Shown here piece after piece: positions 1 to 7,805 of a stretch of 64,000 nt of DNA. Location of the stretch: assembly GCF_041027365.1 (NCBI RefSeq), contig NZ_JBFTEH010000001.1:1-64000 (forward strand), in the 5' to 3' direction. The translations under genes and the position numbers were made by a program. Under the pieces are notes generated by a model, which saw only the letters and a program-made list of their open reading frames with translations, did no database searches and was not told the DNA's origin. Origin of the DNA: VKMB-3413 sp041027365 (GTDB lineage: Bacteria > Pseudomonadota > Alphaproteobacteria > Rhizobiales > Rhizobiaceae). Numbering within the stretch: the stretch's first letter is position 1; every line of letters begins with the position of its first letter.

Positions 1-62
1 TGCGCAACCTTCGTCGCCGCGTCACGCGGTCCTGCTGACTTCCTTGCCGATGTCTGTCCCAT
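1..62 (-). CDS. 5' end of an unidentified gene, cut by the window edge
   Basis: Only the first 20 codons lie in the window. They read MGQTSARKSAGPRDAATKVA on the minus strand. A strong Shine-Dalgarno (GGAAGGAGG) sits about 8 bases before the ATG at 60-62, so the start looks real. The peptide is basic and polar with no hydrophobic stretch yet. The gene is divergent from rpsO, with 267 bp between the two starts. Too little is visible to name a family. Confidence 0.55.
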   Translation of the reverse strand, partial: MGQTSARKSAGPRDAATKVA

Positions 63-329
63 GGCTCGATCCTCCTTCCCAAAATTAGCATGGAAAGAAG
101 CTTAAGAGGACATCCTAGGAGGTTTGGCCGAAAGCCCTCAAAGACCCCGCCGAGCCTGAAGCCGCCACTTCCCACCCCCCATCTAGCATTCCTCCGCCAC
201 ATCGCTTATATCCCGCGCAGCGTCGGCGGCCTTCGGGTCGCCTGTTGGCGCTTTTCGCGGCCCGCGCTGGACGACATCCCGGCCTTGGGCGACCACGAAC
301 CCTCCACACTCCATGAGAAAGGGACCCCG

Positions 330-599
330 ATGTCGATCACGCCCGAGCGCAAGGCCGCGCTCCTGAAAGAATACGCCACCAAGGAAGGCGACACCGGCTC
401 GCCGGAAGTCCAGGTCGCGATCCTCACCGAGCGGATCACCAATCTGACCGAGCACTTCAAGGGCCACAAGAAGGACAACCACTCCCGCCGTGGCCTCCTG
501 AAGCTCGTCTCCCAGCGCCGCCGCCTGCTCGACTATCTGAAGGGCAAGGAAGAGGCGCGCTACACCACGCTGATCGGCCGTCTCGGCATCCGCCGCTGA
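330..599 (+). CDS. rpsO: 30S ribosomal protein S15
   Basis: Small-subunit protein of 89 residues, the normal S15 length. It binds 16S rRNA in the platform region early in 30S assembly. The family signature is clear: the start MSITPERKAALLKEY, then GDTGSPEVQ, HKKDNHSRRGL and the end GRLGIRR. The ATG at 330 was chosen because S15 homology begins there and GAGAAAGG precedes it; the reading frame runs on upstream, but that part has no S15 character. pnp follows after a 443-bp leader, the usual bacterial rpsO-pnp arrangement, so the two are probably co-transcribed and separated by RNA processing. Confidence 0.97.
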   Translation: MSITPERKAALLKEYATKEGDTGSPEVQVAILTERITNLTEHFKGHKKDNHSRRGLLKLVSQRRRLLDYLKGKEEARYTTLIGRLGIRR

Positions 600-611
600 C
601 GGAGCGACTGC

Positions 612-972
612 CCGGCGGACCGCCTCGCGGCCCGCCGGTTTCGTAAGAGGGGTCCGGGCAACCGGCCCTCTGCTCCCGCCCCGGATCCGTGTCCGCCCCG
701 TTCGATCGGCGGCGAGAGGCTCGGGGGGCGGAGCGGGCGAGGGGACGCCATGAGGCGTCGTCGCCCGCCAACCCAAGGAAATGCCCCGGCCGCGGGCTCA
801 CCCCGCGCCGGACCGACGAACCGGTCATGGGGCAGGATTGCCGGACGCTTCCGGAAAAGGGCCGCGCCGTCTTGGGATGGCTGCTGGCCCGGGCGCCGCC
901 CCTTCTCGATGGCGCCCCTTCGGCGAAGCCTCCCGTCGTCTTGCCCATGACGCGTTTCGAGACCGAAACGCG
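612..972 (+). promoter_or_regulatory. Structured rpsO-pnp intergenic leader (three hairpins)
   Basis: The 443-bp gap between rpsO and pnp holds no convincing gene but has several perfect inverted repeats. A 7-bp stem (612-618/632-638) is followed by TTTCG. A bulged hairpin at 646-671 has a GCAA tetraloop. A 6-bp stem is at 744-749/754-759 (loop ATGA). A 9-bp stem is at 951-959/964-972 (loop AGAC), about 70 bases before the pnp ATG. In enterobacteria this gap carries an RNase III site and the element for PNPase autocontrol. An equivalent role here is inference. No sharp sigma-70 promoter was seen. Confidence 0.5.
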
Positions 973-1042
973 CTTGCCGCCCCTGCCGTCCGCCAATGTC
1001 CGGGCGGCGGTGCGGGAAGCGCCGAACGAAAGGCAAGATGCC

Positions 1043-3190
1043 ATGTTCAATCACCACAAGGTGGAAATCGACTGGGCCGGCCGGCCGCTGACGCTGGAGA
1101 CCGGCAAGATCGCCCGCCAGGCCGACGGCGCCGTGCTCGCGACCTATGGCGAGACCGTCGTGCTCGCGACCGTCGTCTCGGAGAAGCAGCCGAAGGTCGG
1201 CTTCGACTTCTTCCCGCTGACCGTCAACTATCAGGAAAAGACCTTTGCGGCCGGCAAGATTCCCGGCGGCTTCTTCAAGCGCGAGGGGCGCCCGTCGGAG
1301 AAGGAGACGCTGGTCTCCCGCCTGATCGACCGGCCGATCCGCCCGCTCTTCGCGGAAGGCTACAAGAACGACACGCAGGTGGTCTGCACCGTGCTGCAGC
1401 ACGACCTCGAGAACGATCCGGACGTCGTCGCCATGGTCGCGGCCTCGGCCGCGCTGACGCTGTCGGGCGTGCCCTTCATGGGCCCGATCGGCGCGGCGCG
1501 CGTCGGCTATATCGGCGGCGAGTTCAAGCTGAACCCGCATGTCGACGAGATCCCGGAGTCCAAGCTCGACCTCGTCGTCGCCGGCACGCAGGACGCCGTG
1601 CTGATGGTGGAGTCCGAGGCGCACGAGCTGCCCGAGGACGTCATGCTCGGCGCCGTCATGCACGGCCACAAGGGCTTCCAGCCGGTCATCGACGCGATCA
1701 TCAAGCTCGCCGAAGTCGCCGCCAAGGAGCCGCGCGAGCACGTCACGCCCGACCACTCGGCGCTGGAAGGCGAGATGCTGCAGATCGCCGAGAGCGAGCT
1801 GCGCGAGGCCTACAAGAACACCGACAAGATGGCCCGCTACGCCGCCGTCGACGCGGTGAAGAAGAAGGTCACCGAGCACTTCCTTCCCGAGGGCGCGGAA
1901 GAGACCAGGTACTCCAAGGAGGAGGTCGGCGCGGTCTTCAAGTCGCTGCAGGCGAAGATCGTCCGCTGGAACATCCTCGACACCCAGAGCCGCATCGACG
2001 GGCGCGACCTCTCGACGGTCCGCCAGATCACCGCGGAGGCCGGCCTCCTGCCGCGCACCCACGGCTCGGCGCTGTTCACCCGTGGCGAGACGCAGGCCCT
2101 CGTCGTCGCGACGCTCGGCACCGGCGAGGACGAGCAGTTCGTCGACGCCCTGACCGGGACCTACAAGGAGCGCTTCCTGCTCCACTACAACTTCCCGCCC
2201 TACTCGGTCGGTGAGACCGGCCGCATGGGCTCGCCCGGCCGCCGCGAGATCGGCCACGGCAAGCTCGCCTGGCGGGCGATCCACCCGATGCTGCCGGCGC
2301 CGGAGCAGTTCCCCTACACGCTGCGCGTCGTCTCGGAGATCACCGAGTCCAACGGCTCGTCCTCGATGGCGACGGTCTGCGGCACCTCGCTGGCGCTGAT
2401 GGATGCGGGCGTGCCGCTGACCCGTCCGGTGGCCGGCATCGCCATGGGCCTGATCAAGGAGGACGAGCGCTTCGCGGTGCTCTCCGACATCCTCGGCGAC
2501 GAGGACCATCTCGGCGACATGGACTTCAAGGTCGCGGGTACGGCCGAGGGCGTCACCTCGCTGCAGATGGACATCAAGATCCAGGGCATCACCGAGGAGA
2601 TCATGAAGATCGCCCTCGACCAGGCCAAGGGCGGCCGGATGCATATCCTCGGCGAGATGGCCAAGGCGCTGGGCGAGGCCCGCGCCGAGCTCGGCGAGTT
2701 CGCCCCGCGCATCGAGGTGATGCAGATCCCGACCGAGAAGATCCGCGACGTGATCGGCTCCGGCGGCAAGGTGATCCGCGAGATCGTCGAGAAGACCGGC
2801 GCCAAGATCAACATCGAGGACGACGGCACGATCAAGATCGCGTCGGCCTCCGGCAAGGAGATCGAGGCGGCCAAGAAGTGGATCCACTCGATCGTCGCCG
2901 AGCCGGAAGTCGGCGAGATCTACGAGGGCACGGTGGTGAAGACGGTGGAGTTCGGCGCCTTCGTCAACTTCTTCGGCTCGCGCGACGGCCTCGTGCACAT
3001 CTCGCAGCTCGGCGAGGGCCGCGTCGCCAAGACGACCGATGTCGTCAAGGAAGGCGACAAGGTCTGGGTCAAGCTGATGGGCTTCGACGAGCGCGGCAAG
3101 GTCCGCCTCTCCATGAAGGTCGTCGACCAGGCGACCGGCGAGGAGATCAAGAAGGACAAGGCGCCGAAGGACGAGGACGACGCGGCGTAA
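1043..3190 (+). CDS. pnp: Polyribonucleotide nucleotidyltransferase (PNPase)
   Basis: 715-residue 3'-to-5' exoribonuclease that phosphorolyses RNA to nucleoside diphosphates and is part of the cytoplasmic RNA-decay machinery. Two RNase PH-like halves are visible. The first has the conserved FFKREGRPSEKE and LIDRPIRPLF stretches; the second has GRRDIG-like GRREIGHG and SDILGDEDHLGDMDFKVAGT. They are followed by a KH domain (DVIGSGGKVIREI) and a C-terminal S1 domain (GAFVNFFGSRDGLVHISQL). The ATG at 1043 gives the standard MFNHHKVEIDW start; the frame is open further upstream, but that part has no PNPase homology. A strong terminator follows at 3224. Confidence 0.97.
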   Translation: MFNHHKVEIDWAGRPLTLETGKIARQADGAVLATYGETVVLATVVSEKQPKVGFDFFPLTVNYQEKTFAAGKIPGGFFKREGRPSEKETLVSRLIDRPIRPLFAEGYKNDTQVVCTVLQHDLENDPDVVAMVAASAALTLSGVPFMGPIGAARVGYIGGEFKLNPHVDEIPESKLDLVVAGTQDAVLMVESEAHELPEDVMLGAVMHGHKGFQPVIDAIIKLAEVAAKEPREHVTPDHSALEGEMLQIAESELREAYKNTDKMARYAAVDAVKKKVTEHFLPEGAEETRYSKEEVGAVFKSLQAKIVRWNILDTQSRIDGRDLSTVRQITAEAGLLPRTHGSALFTRGETQALVVATLGTGEDEQFVDALTGTYKERFLLHYNFPPYSVGETGRMGSPGRREIGHGKLAWRAIHPMLPAPEQFPYTLRVVSEITESNGSSSMATVCGTSLALMDAGVPLTRPVAGIAMGLIKEDERFAVLSDILGDEDHLGDMDFKVAGTAEGVTSLQMDIKIQGITEEIMKIALDQAKGGRMHILGEMAKALGEARAELGEFAPRIEVMQIPTEKIRDVIGSGGKVIREIVEKTGAKINIEDDGTIKIASASGKEIEAAKKWIHSIVAEPEVGEIYEGTVVKTVEFGAFVNFFGSRDGLVHISQLGEGRVAKTTDVVKEGDKVWVKLMGFDERGKVRLSMKVVDQATGEEIKKDKAPKDEDDAA

Positions 3191-3223
3191 GCCGGCGTCT
3201 CCTTCAACGGCGAGCCTGATCGG

Positions 3224-3258
3224 GGCCGGGCGGTGGCGACACCGCCCGGCCTCTTTGC
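3224..3258 (+). terminator. Rho-independent terminator after pnp
   Basis: Perfect 12-bp stem (3224-3235 with 3240-3251) closed by a GCGA tetraloop and followed by TCTTTGCG. It lies 33 bases after the pnp stop codon and is the clearest terminator in this part of the window. Confidence 0.85.
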
Positions 3259-3552
3259 GTCTGCGGGAGAGGGCCCTCCCGAAAGGCGGATCCGAGCGGC
3301 CGGCGAGCAGCCCCGCGAGCGCCTGACAGCGACCCCGCAGCGCGCCCATGCCGGCTCTCCGGAATTTAATGTGGGCGGCGTGCCGGCCGGTACCTCCGGC
3401 CGCTTGACGGCCCGTGCGGCCGGGCGCATCTCTCTGCCGCCGGCCCCTTCGCGGCGGCAGTCCAACGGAACCTGAACCCCATGCCCAGCGACAGTCCCAT
3501 CCGATTGTTGAGGCCGTCTCCGGCGCCCCGGGCCTGACCGTCTGAGCGGTCG

Positions 3553-3586
3553 ACCTCGGATCGCCGCCGACGGCGCGATCCGAGGT
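3553..3586 (+). promoter_or_regulatory. Hairpin that buries the mgtE ribosome-binding site
   Basis: A perfect 12-bp inverted repeat (3553-3564 with 3575-3586) lies directly before the mgtE ATG at 3592. An inner GCC/GGC extension sits in the loop. The 3' arm contains the GAGGT Shine-Dalgarno (3582-3586), so the folded form would hide it. A smaller hairpin (GACCG 3536-3540/CGGTC 3547-3551) abuts it. This looks like a translational switch; a magnesium, temperature or protein trigger cannot be told from sequence. The rest of the gap (3259-3535) shows no gene or clear signal. Confidence 0.55.
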
Positions 3587-3591
3587 GCATC

Positions 3592-4713
3592 ATGCAGTTC
3601 AACCGCCTCCTGCCGGCCGGTGCGGCCGGAATTCCTTCGCTCGGCCCCGTCCGTTCGCCGGTACCGTCGGTGCCGAACCGCTGCGCCGGGGTATCTCGGC
3701 ATCCGGACGCGGGCACGGTCCGGAGCGTCATGACCGCCGACATCCTGGCGCTGGCTGCCGACCGTCCGGCCGCGGCGGCGCTGGAGGCGCTGCACCAGTC
3801 GGCAGCGGGGCGGGATGCGGGGCAGGCGATGTTCGTCGTCGACCCCGAGACCTGCGCGTTCCGCGGCGCCGTGCCGCTGCTGCGGCTGATGGCGGCCGAG
3901 CCTTCGGCGCGGCTCGGCGATCTCCTTGGCGAAGACGCCCCGATCTTCGTGCGCCCCGACGACGACGGCGCCGACGCCGCGCGGCTGATGGCGCATCACC
4001 GGGTGGCCGGCCTGCCGGTGCTCGGACCCGCCGATACGGTCGTCGGCGCGGTCGCGCTCGCCGACCTCGTCGCGGACGTGCTGGCGGAGGAGGGCGACGA
4101 CATCCGCCGCTTCGGGGCAACGGAGGCGGGTCACGGGCCCTATCTTCGCACCGGCTTTTTCGCCCGCCTGCGCCAGCGCGGCGGCTGGCTGTGCCTCCTG
4201 TTCCTCTCGGAGATGCTGACGGCGAGCGCCATGCAGCACTTCAACGACGAACTCCAGAAGGCGGTGGTGTTGACGCTGTTCATCCCGCTGATCATGAGCT
4301 CCGGCGGCAATTCCGGCTCGCAGGCGACCTCGCTCCTGATCCGGGCGCTGGCGCTCGGCGACATGAGCCTGCGCGACTGGTGGCGGGTGGCGCTGCGGGA
4401 GATCCCGACGGGCCTGGCGCTGGGCGCGATCCTGGCCTGCCTCGGCATCGTCCGCATCACCCTCTGGCAGGAGCTCGGCATCTACGACTACGGCCCGCAC
4501 TGGACGCTGGTGGCGCTGACCGTCGCAGCGGGGCTCGTCGGCGTCGTCACCTTCGGCTCGCTCGCGGGCGCGATGCTGCCGTTCCTCCTGAAGCGGGCCG
4601 GCTTCGACCCGGCCAGCGCCTCGGCGCCCTTCGTCGCGACGCTGGTCGACGTCGCCGGCCTGATCATCTACTTCTCGCTGGCGATGCTGGTCCTGCGCGG
4701 CACCCTGCTCTGA
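3592..4713 (+). CDS. mgtE: MgtE-family magnesium transporter lacking the usual N-domain
   Basis: 373-residue divalent-cation (Mg2+) channel of the inner membrane. The C-terminal half has about five membrane segments and the MgtE hallmark IPLIMSSGGNSGSQ near residues 235-250. The N-terminal half holds a CBS pair (about residues 44-170; TVRSVMTADI and HHRVAGLPVLGPADTVVGAV). Typical MgtE proteins are about 450 residues and begin with a superhelical N-domain that senses Mg2+ with the CBS pair. Here only about 45 unrelated residues precede the CBS region. The ATG at 3592 has GAGGTG in front; M47 (3730) is an alternative. A hairpin terminator follows. Confidence 0.88.
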   Translation: MQFNRLLPAGAAGIPSLGPVRSPVPSVPNRCAGVSRHPDAGTVRSVMTADILALAADRPAAAALEALHQSAAGRDAGQAMFVVDPETCAFRGAVPLLRLMAAEPSARLGDLLGEDAPIFVRPDDDGADAARLMAHHRVAGLPVLGPADTVVGAVALADLVADVLAEEGDDIRRFGATEAGHGPYLRTGFFARLRQRGGWLCLLFLSEMLTASAMQHFNDELQKAVVLTLFIPLIMSSGGNSGSQATSLLIRALALGDMSLRDWWRVALREIPTGLALGAILACLGIVRITLWQELGIYDYGPHWTLVALTVAAGLVGVVTFGSLAGAMLPFLLKRAGFDPASASAPFVATLVDVAGLIIYFSLAMLVLRGTLL

Positions 4714-4723
4714 GGCTTCGCTC

Positions 4724-4750
4724 GCCGGGAACCGCCGCACGGTTCCCGGC
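4724..4750 (+). terminator. Terminator-like hairpin after mgtE
   Basis: Perfect 11-bp stem (4724-4734/4740-4750) with loop CCGCA, 10 bases after the mgtE stop. No T-run follows, so termination strength is uncertain. Confidence 0.5.
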
Positions 4751-4855
4751 AGCAGAGCGTTGGACTTCGCCCGGTCGATGATGCGTTCGCGGCGGAACAG
4801 GCGGATGCTTGCGAGGATTGGATCGTGGTCTGCTCTCCGCATCCACCGGCGGCGG

Positions 4856-5428
4856 ATGGTCGGGACAGGAAACATCAGGAAAGGGCGCCCGCTGGTCGCA
4901 CTTCTCGCCAGAGTCCTCGCAGCGCTCGTGCTCGGTTCGGCTTTCAGCCAGTCGGTGGAGTTCACGCAGCAATATCTGCAGCGTCTCGGCGGCGCGGCGG
5001 ACGAGTTGCGGATCGTGGTCGAGCGGTTCGACGACAGCGCGCGGGCGATGCAGCTCTCGCCGGAAGAGGCGATGCGGCGGCTAAAGGGGAATGGCGACGC
5101 GCTGGCGGCCAAGCAGGGCGAGGATGCTGCCGCGTCCGCCGCGCGCTACGCGGCCGTGGAGCGCCGCTACCGGAACCTGAAGGGGACGGCGCCGCTGTTT
5201 CGCCCCTTCGTCTTCGCCGGAGATCCCGACTGGGCGATCGCCCGGCGGACCGGCGGCGACTATCGGCCGGCGCTGCCCGTGACCGTCGACGGCCTGTTCC
5301 TCGGCTTCGCCGGGTTCGTCCTCGGCTGGGCGCTCGGATCGGGCGCCCATGGCGCCGTGCGGATGCGCAAACGCAGGACTGCGCGGCGGGCCGAGGCTGC
5401 GGCTGCCGGGGAGACAGGGACGGCCTGA
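4856..5428 (+). CDS. DUF2937 family inner-membrane protein
   Basis: 190-residue protein of unknown function. An N-terminal hydrophobic helix runs directly into the conserved EFTQQYLQRLGGAADEL stretch that marks DUF2937. A soluble middle domain and a second membrane helix (about residues 143-165, LFLGFAGFVLGWALG) follow, then a basic Ala/Arg-rich tail. The start is uncertain: the frame opens at 4760, but family similarity begins close to the ATG at 4856, whose ribosome site is weak. It reads convergently with irr. Confidence 0.75.
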   Translation: MVGTGNIRKGRPLVALLARVLAALVLGSAFSQSVEFTQQYLQRLGGAADELRIVVERFDDSARAMQLSPEEAMRRLKGNGDALAAKQGEDAAASAARYAAVERRYRNLKGTAPLFRPFVFAGDPDWAIARRTGGDYRPALPVTVDGLFLGFAGFVLGWALGSGAHGAVRMRKRRTARRAEAAAAGETGTA

Positions 5429-5535
5429 CGCCCGCGCGAGGGCACGCGCTCATGCCTATCCCATCACGCCAGGCGAACGGTTTACCGATCCGGATCGAGG
5501 AGGCCGGCCGCCAAACGCGGGGCCCCGGCAGAAGC

Positions 5536-5994
5536 CTACTTGGCGGCGTCCGCGCCCGCCGGCTTCTTGCGGCGCAGCCGCACCACCACGTCGACGTTGA
5601 CGATCTCCATGCCCTCCGGCGGCTCGGGCAGGGCGCCGAGCGTCAGCGTGCCGTCGGGGATGTCGATCATCTCGCTCTCGTCCTCGACGAAGAAGTGATG
5701 GTGATCGGAGGTGTTGGTATCGAAATAGGTGCGCTGGCCCTCGGCCGAGAGCGGGCGCACGAGGCCGGCATCGGTGAACTGGTGCAGCGTGTTGTAGACG
5801 GTGGCGAGCGAAACGGACTCCCCCGCCTGCTGCGCCTCTTCGTGCAACTCTTCCGCCGACAGATGCCGGTCGCCGGCGCCGAACATCAGATTGCACAGCG
5901 CCACGCGCTGCCGGGTCGGGCGCAGTCCGACCGACCGGAGCCGCTCGAACACGCAGAAGGATTGATTGCGCGGCCGCTTTTCCATTCTCGACAT
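5536..5994 (-). CDS. irr: Iron response regulator Irr (Fur superfamily)
   Basis: 152-residue transcription regulator that in Rhizobiales senses iron through haem status and controls haem synthesis and iron uptake or storage genes. Visible features are a winged-helix domain (RLRSVGLRPTRQRVALCNLM; SLATVYNTLHQFTDAGLV), then YFDTNTSDHHHFFVEDE with the HHH cluster typical of Irr rather than Fur. The N-terminal haem-regulatory Cys-Pro motif of Bradyrhizobium Irr is absent, as in most Rhizobiales. The ATG at 5992-5994 (GGTGG upstream) gives the usual length; a second ATG is three codons later. A good promoter lies 50 bp upstream. Confidence 0.93.
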   Translation of the reverse strand: MSRMEKRPRNQSFCVFERLRSVGLRPTRQRVALCNLMFGAGDRHLSAEELHEEAQQAGESVSLATVYNTLHQFTDAGLVRPLSAEGQRTYFDTNTSDHHHFFVEDESEMIDIPDGTLTLGALPEPPEGMEIVNVDVVVRLRRKKPAGADAAK

Positions 5995-6045
5995 GCCACC
6001 AGTTCGTCGTTCGTCCCACGCAGGGCGGGAGCATCTAGTCCTCAT

Positions 6046-6074
6046 ACTATAGGGGATCGCGGCGCACGGGACAA
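6046..6074 (-). promoter_or_regulatory. Sigma-70-type promoter of irr
   Basis: On the minus strand, TTGTCC (6069-6074) is separated by exactly 17 bp from TATAGT (6046-6051), close to the TTGACA-17-TATAAT consensus. The predicted transcript start is near 6039, giving a leader of about 45 bases to the irr ATG. No Irr-type (ICE) palindrome was seen around it. Confidence 0.6.
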
Positions 6075-6234
6075 ACCCTCCCATGGCAGTGTCCGCGCCG
6101 GAGCGCCAAGGGCTTTTCCGGGCGCGGCCGAACGTCGTGCCGGAGTCCCGCAAGCGGCGGGGCCGGCCGCGGATGCTGGACGGCTAAAGAGTTCCAATCT
6201 CAACACTTTTCATTGATCCGGGCTTGCGCGGGCG

Positions 6235-6259
6235 GGAACGCTCGCGGTGCGCCGGGGTT
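6235..6259 (+). promoter_or_regulatory. EcfG/RpoE2-type stress promoter of the first PRC gene
   Basis: GGAAC (6235-6239), 18 bases, then TT (6258-6259) match the GGAAC-N18/19-TT form of the alphaproteobacterial general-stress sigma factor. The predicted start leaves a leader of about 40 bases. The bases before TT are GG, not the favoured CG. The remaining irr-to-PRC gap (6075-6234) shows nothing else clear. Confidence 0.5.
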
Positions 6260-6307
6260 GGCAGACATATCCGGAGGGGACGGGACCACACGCGAACAGG
6301 ATCGACC

Positions 6308-7498
6308 ATGACAAGAACACTGTGTTTCGCCGCGCTGCTGGCCGGAGTTGCCGCCGTCCCGGCCGCCATGGCCCAGCACGCCTCCCAGACCTCCGGCAGC
6401 CAGTCCGGCTCCTCGGGTGCCGATCTCACGGTCACGCCGAGTGCTCCAGCGATCCGGGTCGACGTTCCCGAGCCGAAGGTCACCGTCGAGCAGGCCAAGC
6501 CCGACGTCGCGGTCAAGCAGCAGCAGCCGATCATCATCTTCCACCAGCCGGCGCCGCGGGTGACGGTCGACATCCCGCAGCCGGACATCACCGTGAAGAT
6601 GCCGCCGCCGAAGGTGAAGGTGAGCGAGCAGAAGCCGGACGTGACCGTGAAGCAGGGCCAGCCGCAGATTTCGATCGTGCGGCACGACCAGACGAGTGTG
6701 CGCGTCGACGGCAGCCAGCCGACCGCGGCCAAGGTCGACATCGAAAAGGCCAAGCCGGATGTCGAGGTGCAGCCCGCTGACCAGCCGACCATCCGCTACG
6801 AGCGCGAGAAGGCGACGGTCCAGGTGAAACAGCCCGCGGGTCAGCCGCAGGTGACGTTCGTGCAGCAGGGCGCGGGCGACGAGACGCAGTCGCAGGCGTC
6901 GGGCCAGCAGCCGAGCGCCGGGCAGCAGTCGTCCGGCGCGCAGAGCGGGTCGAAGCCGCAGAGCGGCCAGCCGGATGAGGCGGACAAGCAGCCGTCGCCG
7001 GCCGCTTCGTCTGAGGGCAGCGACACCGCGACGGCCGGCGCAACCGGAACTGCGGGCGACACCGGCCAAAGCAGTGCCGCCAGCCGGGCGCCCGGGAACA
7101 CCGCTCTTCAGCCGGGCAAGACCTCCGGCCGTGCGCAGGTTTCGGCCGGTGCGTCGGATGGCCAGAAGAGCGGCTCGCAGTCCGGCGCCGGCAGCCGGCA
7201 GATGACGGTGAACGACCTCAAGGGCACCAGCGTCGCCGGCGACAGCGGCAAGACGTTCGGCAATATCCAGAAGGTCGTCAGGGTGAAGGGCGATCTCTAT
7301 GCGGTGGTCGATGCCGGAAGCCTTGTCGGCGCGCAATCGAAGCCCGTCGCCCTTCCGCTCTCGGACATGGACGTCTCCAGCGGCCAGCTGGTCGTGCACA
7401 ACATCACGCGCCAGCAGATCGAGAGCCTGCAGGACTTCGACGCCAGCCAGTACGAGACGCTCGACGGCAGCCAGACCGTGACCGTCGGCGGGTCCTGA
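6308..7498 (+). CDS. Secreted PRC-barrel-like protein with nine nonapeptide repeats (paralogue 1)
   Basis: 396 residues, exported: signal peptide MTRTLCFAALLAGVAAVPAA with probable cleavage after AMA (residue 22). Residues 46-126 are nine uninterrupted 9-residue repeats, consensus xPxVxVxxx (APAIRVDVP, EPKVTVEQA, KPDVAVKQQ and so on), which suggests a regular beta solenoid or extended strand. A degenerate V-rich stretch, then about 100 residues of Ser/Gly/Gln/Ala-rich linker follow. The C-terminal 100 residues resemble a PRC barrel (MTVNDLKGTSV, FGNIQKVVRVKGDLYAVVDAG, VALPLSDMDV) and end in TVTVGGS. It shares architecture with the next gene and the C-terminal domain with the third. Function is unknown; a periplasmic or envelope stress role is inferred from the promoter. 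Confidence 0.8.
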   Translation: MTRTLCFAALLAGVAAVPAAMAQHASQTSGSQSGSSGADLTVTPSAPAIRVDVPEPKVTVEQAKPDVAVKQQQPIIIFHQPAPRVTVDIPQPDITVKMPPPKVKVSEQKPDVTVKQGQPQISIVRHDQTSVRVDGSQPTAAKVDIEKAKPDVEVQPADQPTIRYEREKATVQVKQPAGQPQVTFVQQGAGDETQSQASGQQPSAGQQSSGAQSGSKPQSGQPDEADKQPSPAASSEGSDTATAGATGTAGDTGQSSAASRAPGNTALQPGKTSGRAQVSAGASDGQKSGSQSGAGSRQMTVNDLKGTSVAGDSGKTFGNIQKVVRVKGDLYAVVDAGSLVGAQSKPVALPLSDMDVSSGQLVVHNITRQQIESLQDFDASQYETLDGSQTVTVGGS

Positions 7499-7728
7499 GC
7501 CCGCCTACCCGGCGGCTCTGTTGCGTCCGCAAGCGGAGCCGGGCGTACCGGAAGGGCCGCCTCGCTCCGCCGGTCCTGCTGATCTCCACTGTCCTGCAGC
7601 CCATGTCGCCGCGGCTCAGATGCCCACGAGCCCCGCCGCGGCGGTCCATCGAACCGACCCTGCTCCCCGGCGCCGCGCGAGGCGTCGTCGGGGCTAAATG
7701 ATTATGTGGCGACGGCAAGACGAATTTG

Positions 7729-7754
7729 GGAACGAATTGCGCCCGGCTACCATT
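7729..7754 (+). promoter_or_regulatory. EcfG/RpoE2-type stress promoter of the second PRC gene
   Basis: GGAAC (7729-7733), 19 bases, TT (7753-7754), about 50 bases before the ATG at 7806. The 307-bp gap from the first PRC gene has an imperfect hairpin just after that gene (GGCTC...GAGCC, about 7514-7540) and otherwise nothing recognisable. Confidence 0.5.
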
Positions 7755-7805
7755 GGCCATGCAAGCGTCCTGAAACGGGACCAAATTCCAACAAGAGGTA
7801 CCAAC

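Noticed and set aside
560..3349. 929-codon open frame antisense to pnp
   Set aside because: High-GC shadow: it mirrors the PNPase codons, has no recognisable domain or ribosome site, and pnp is certain.
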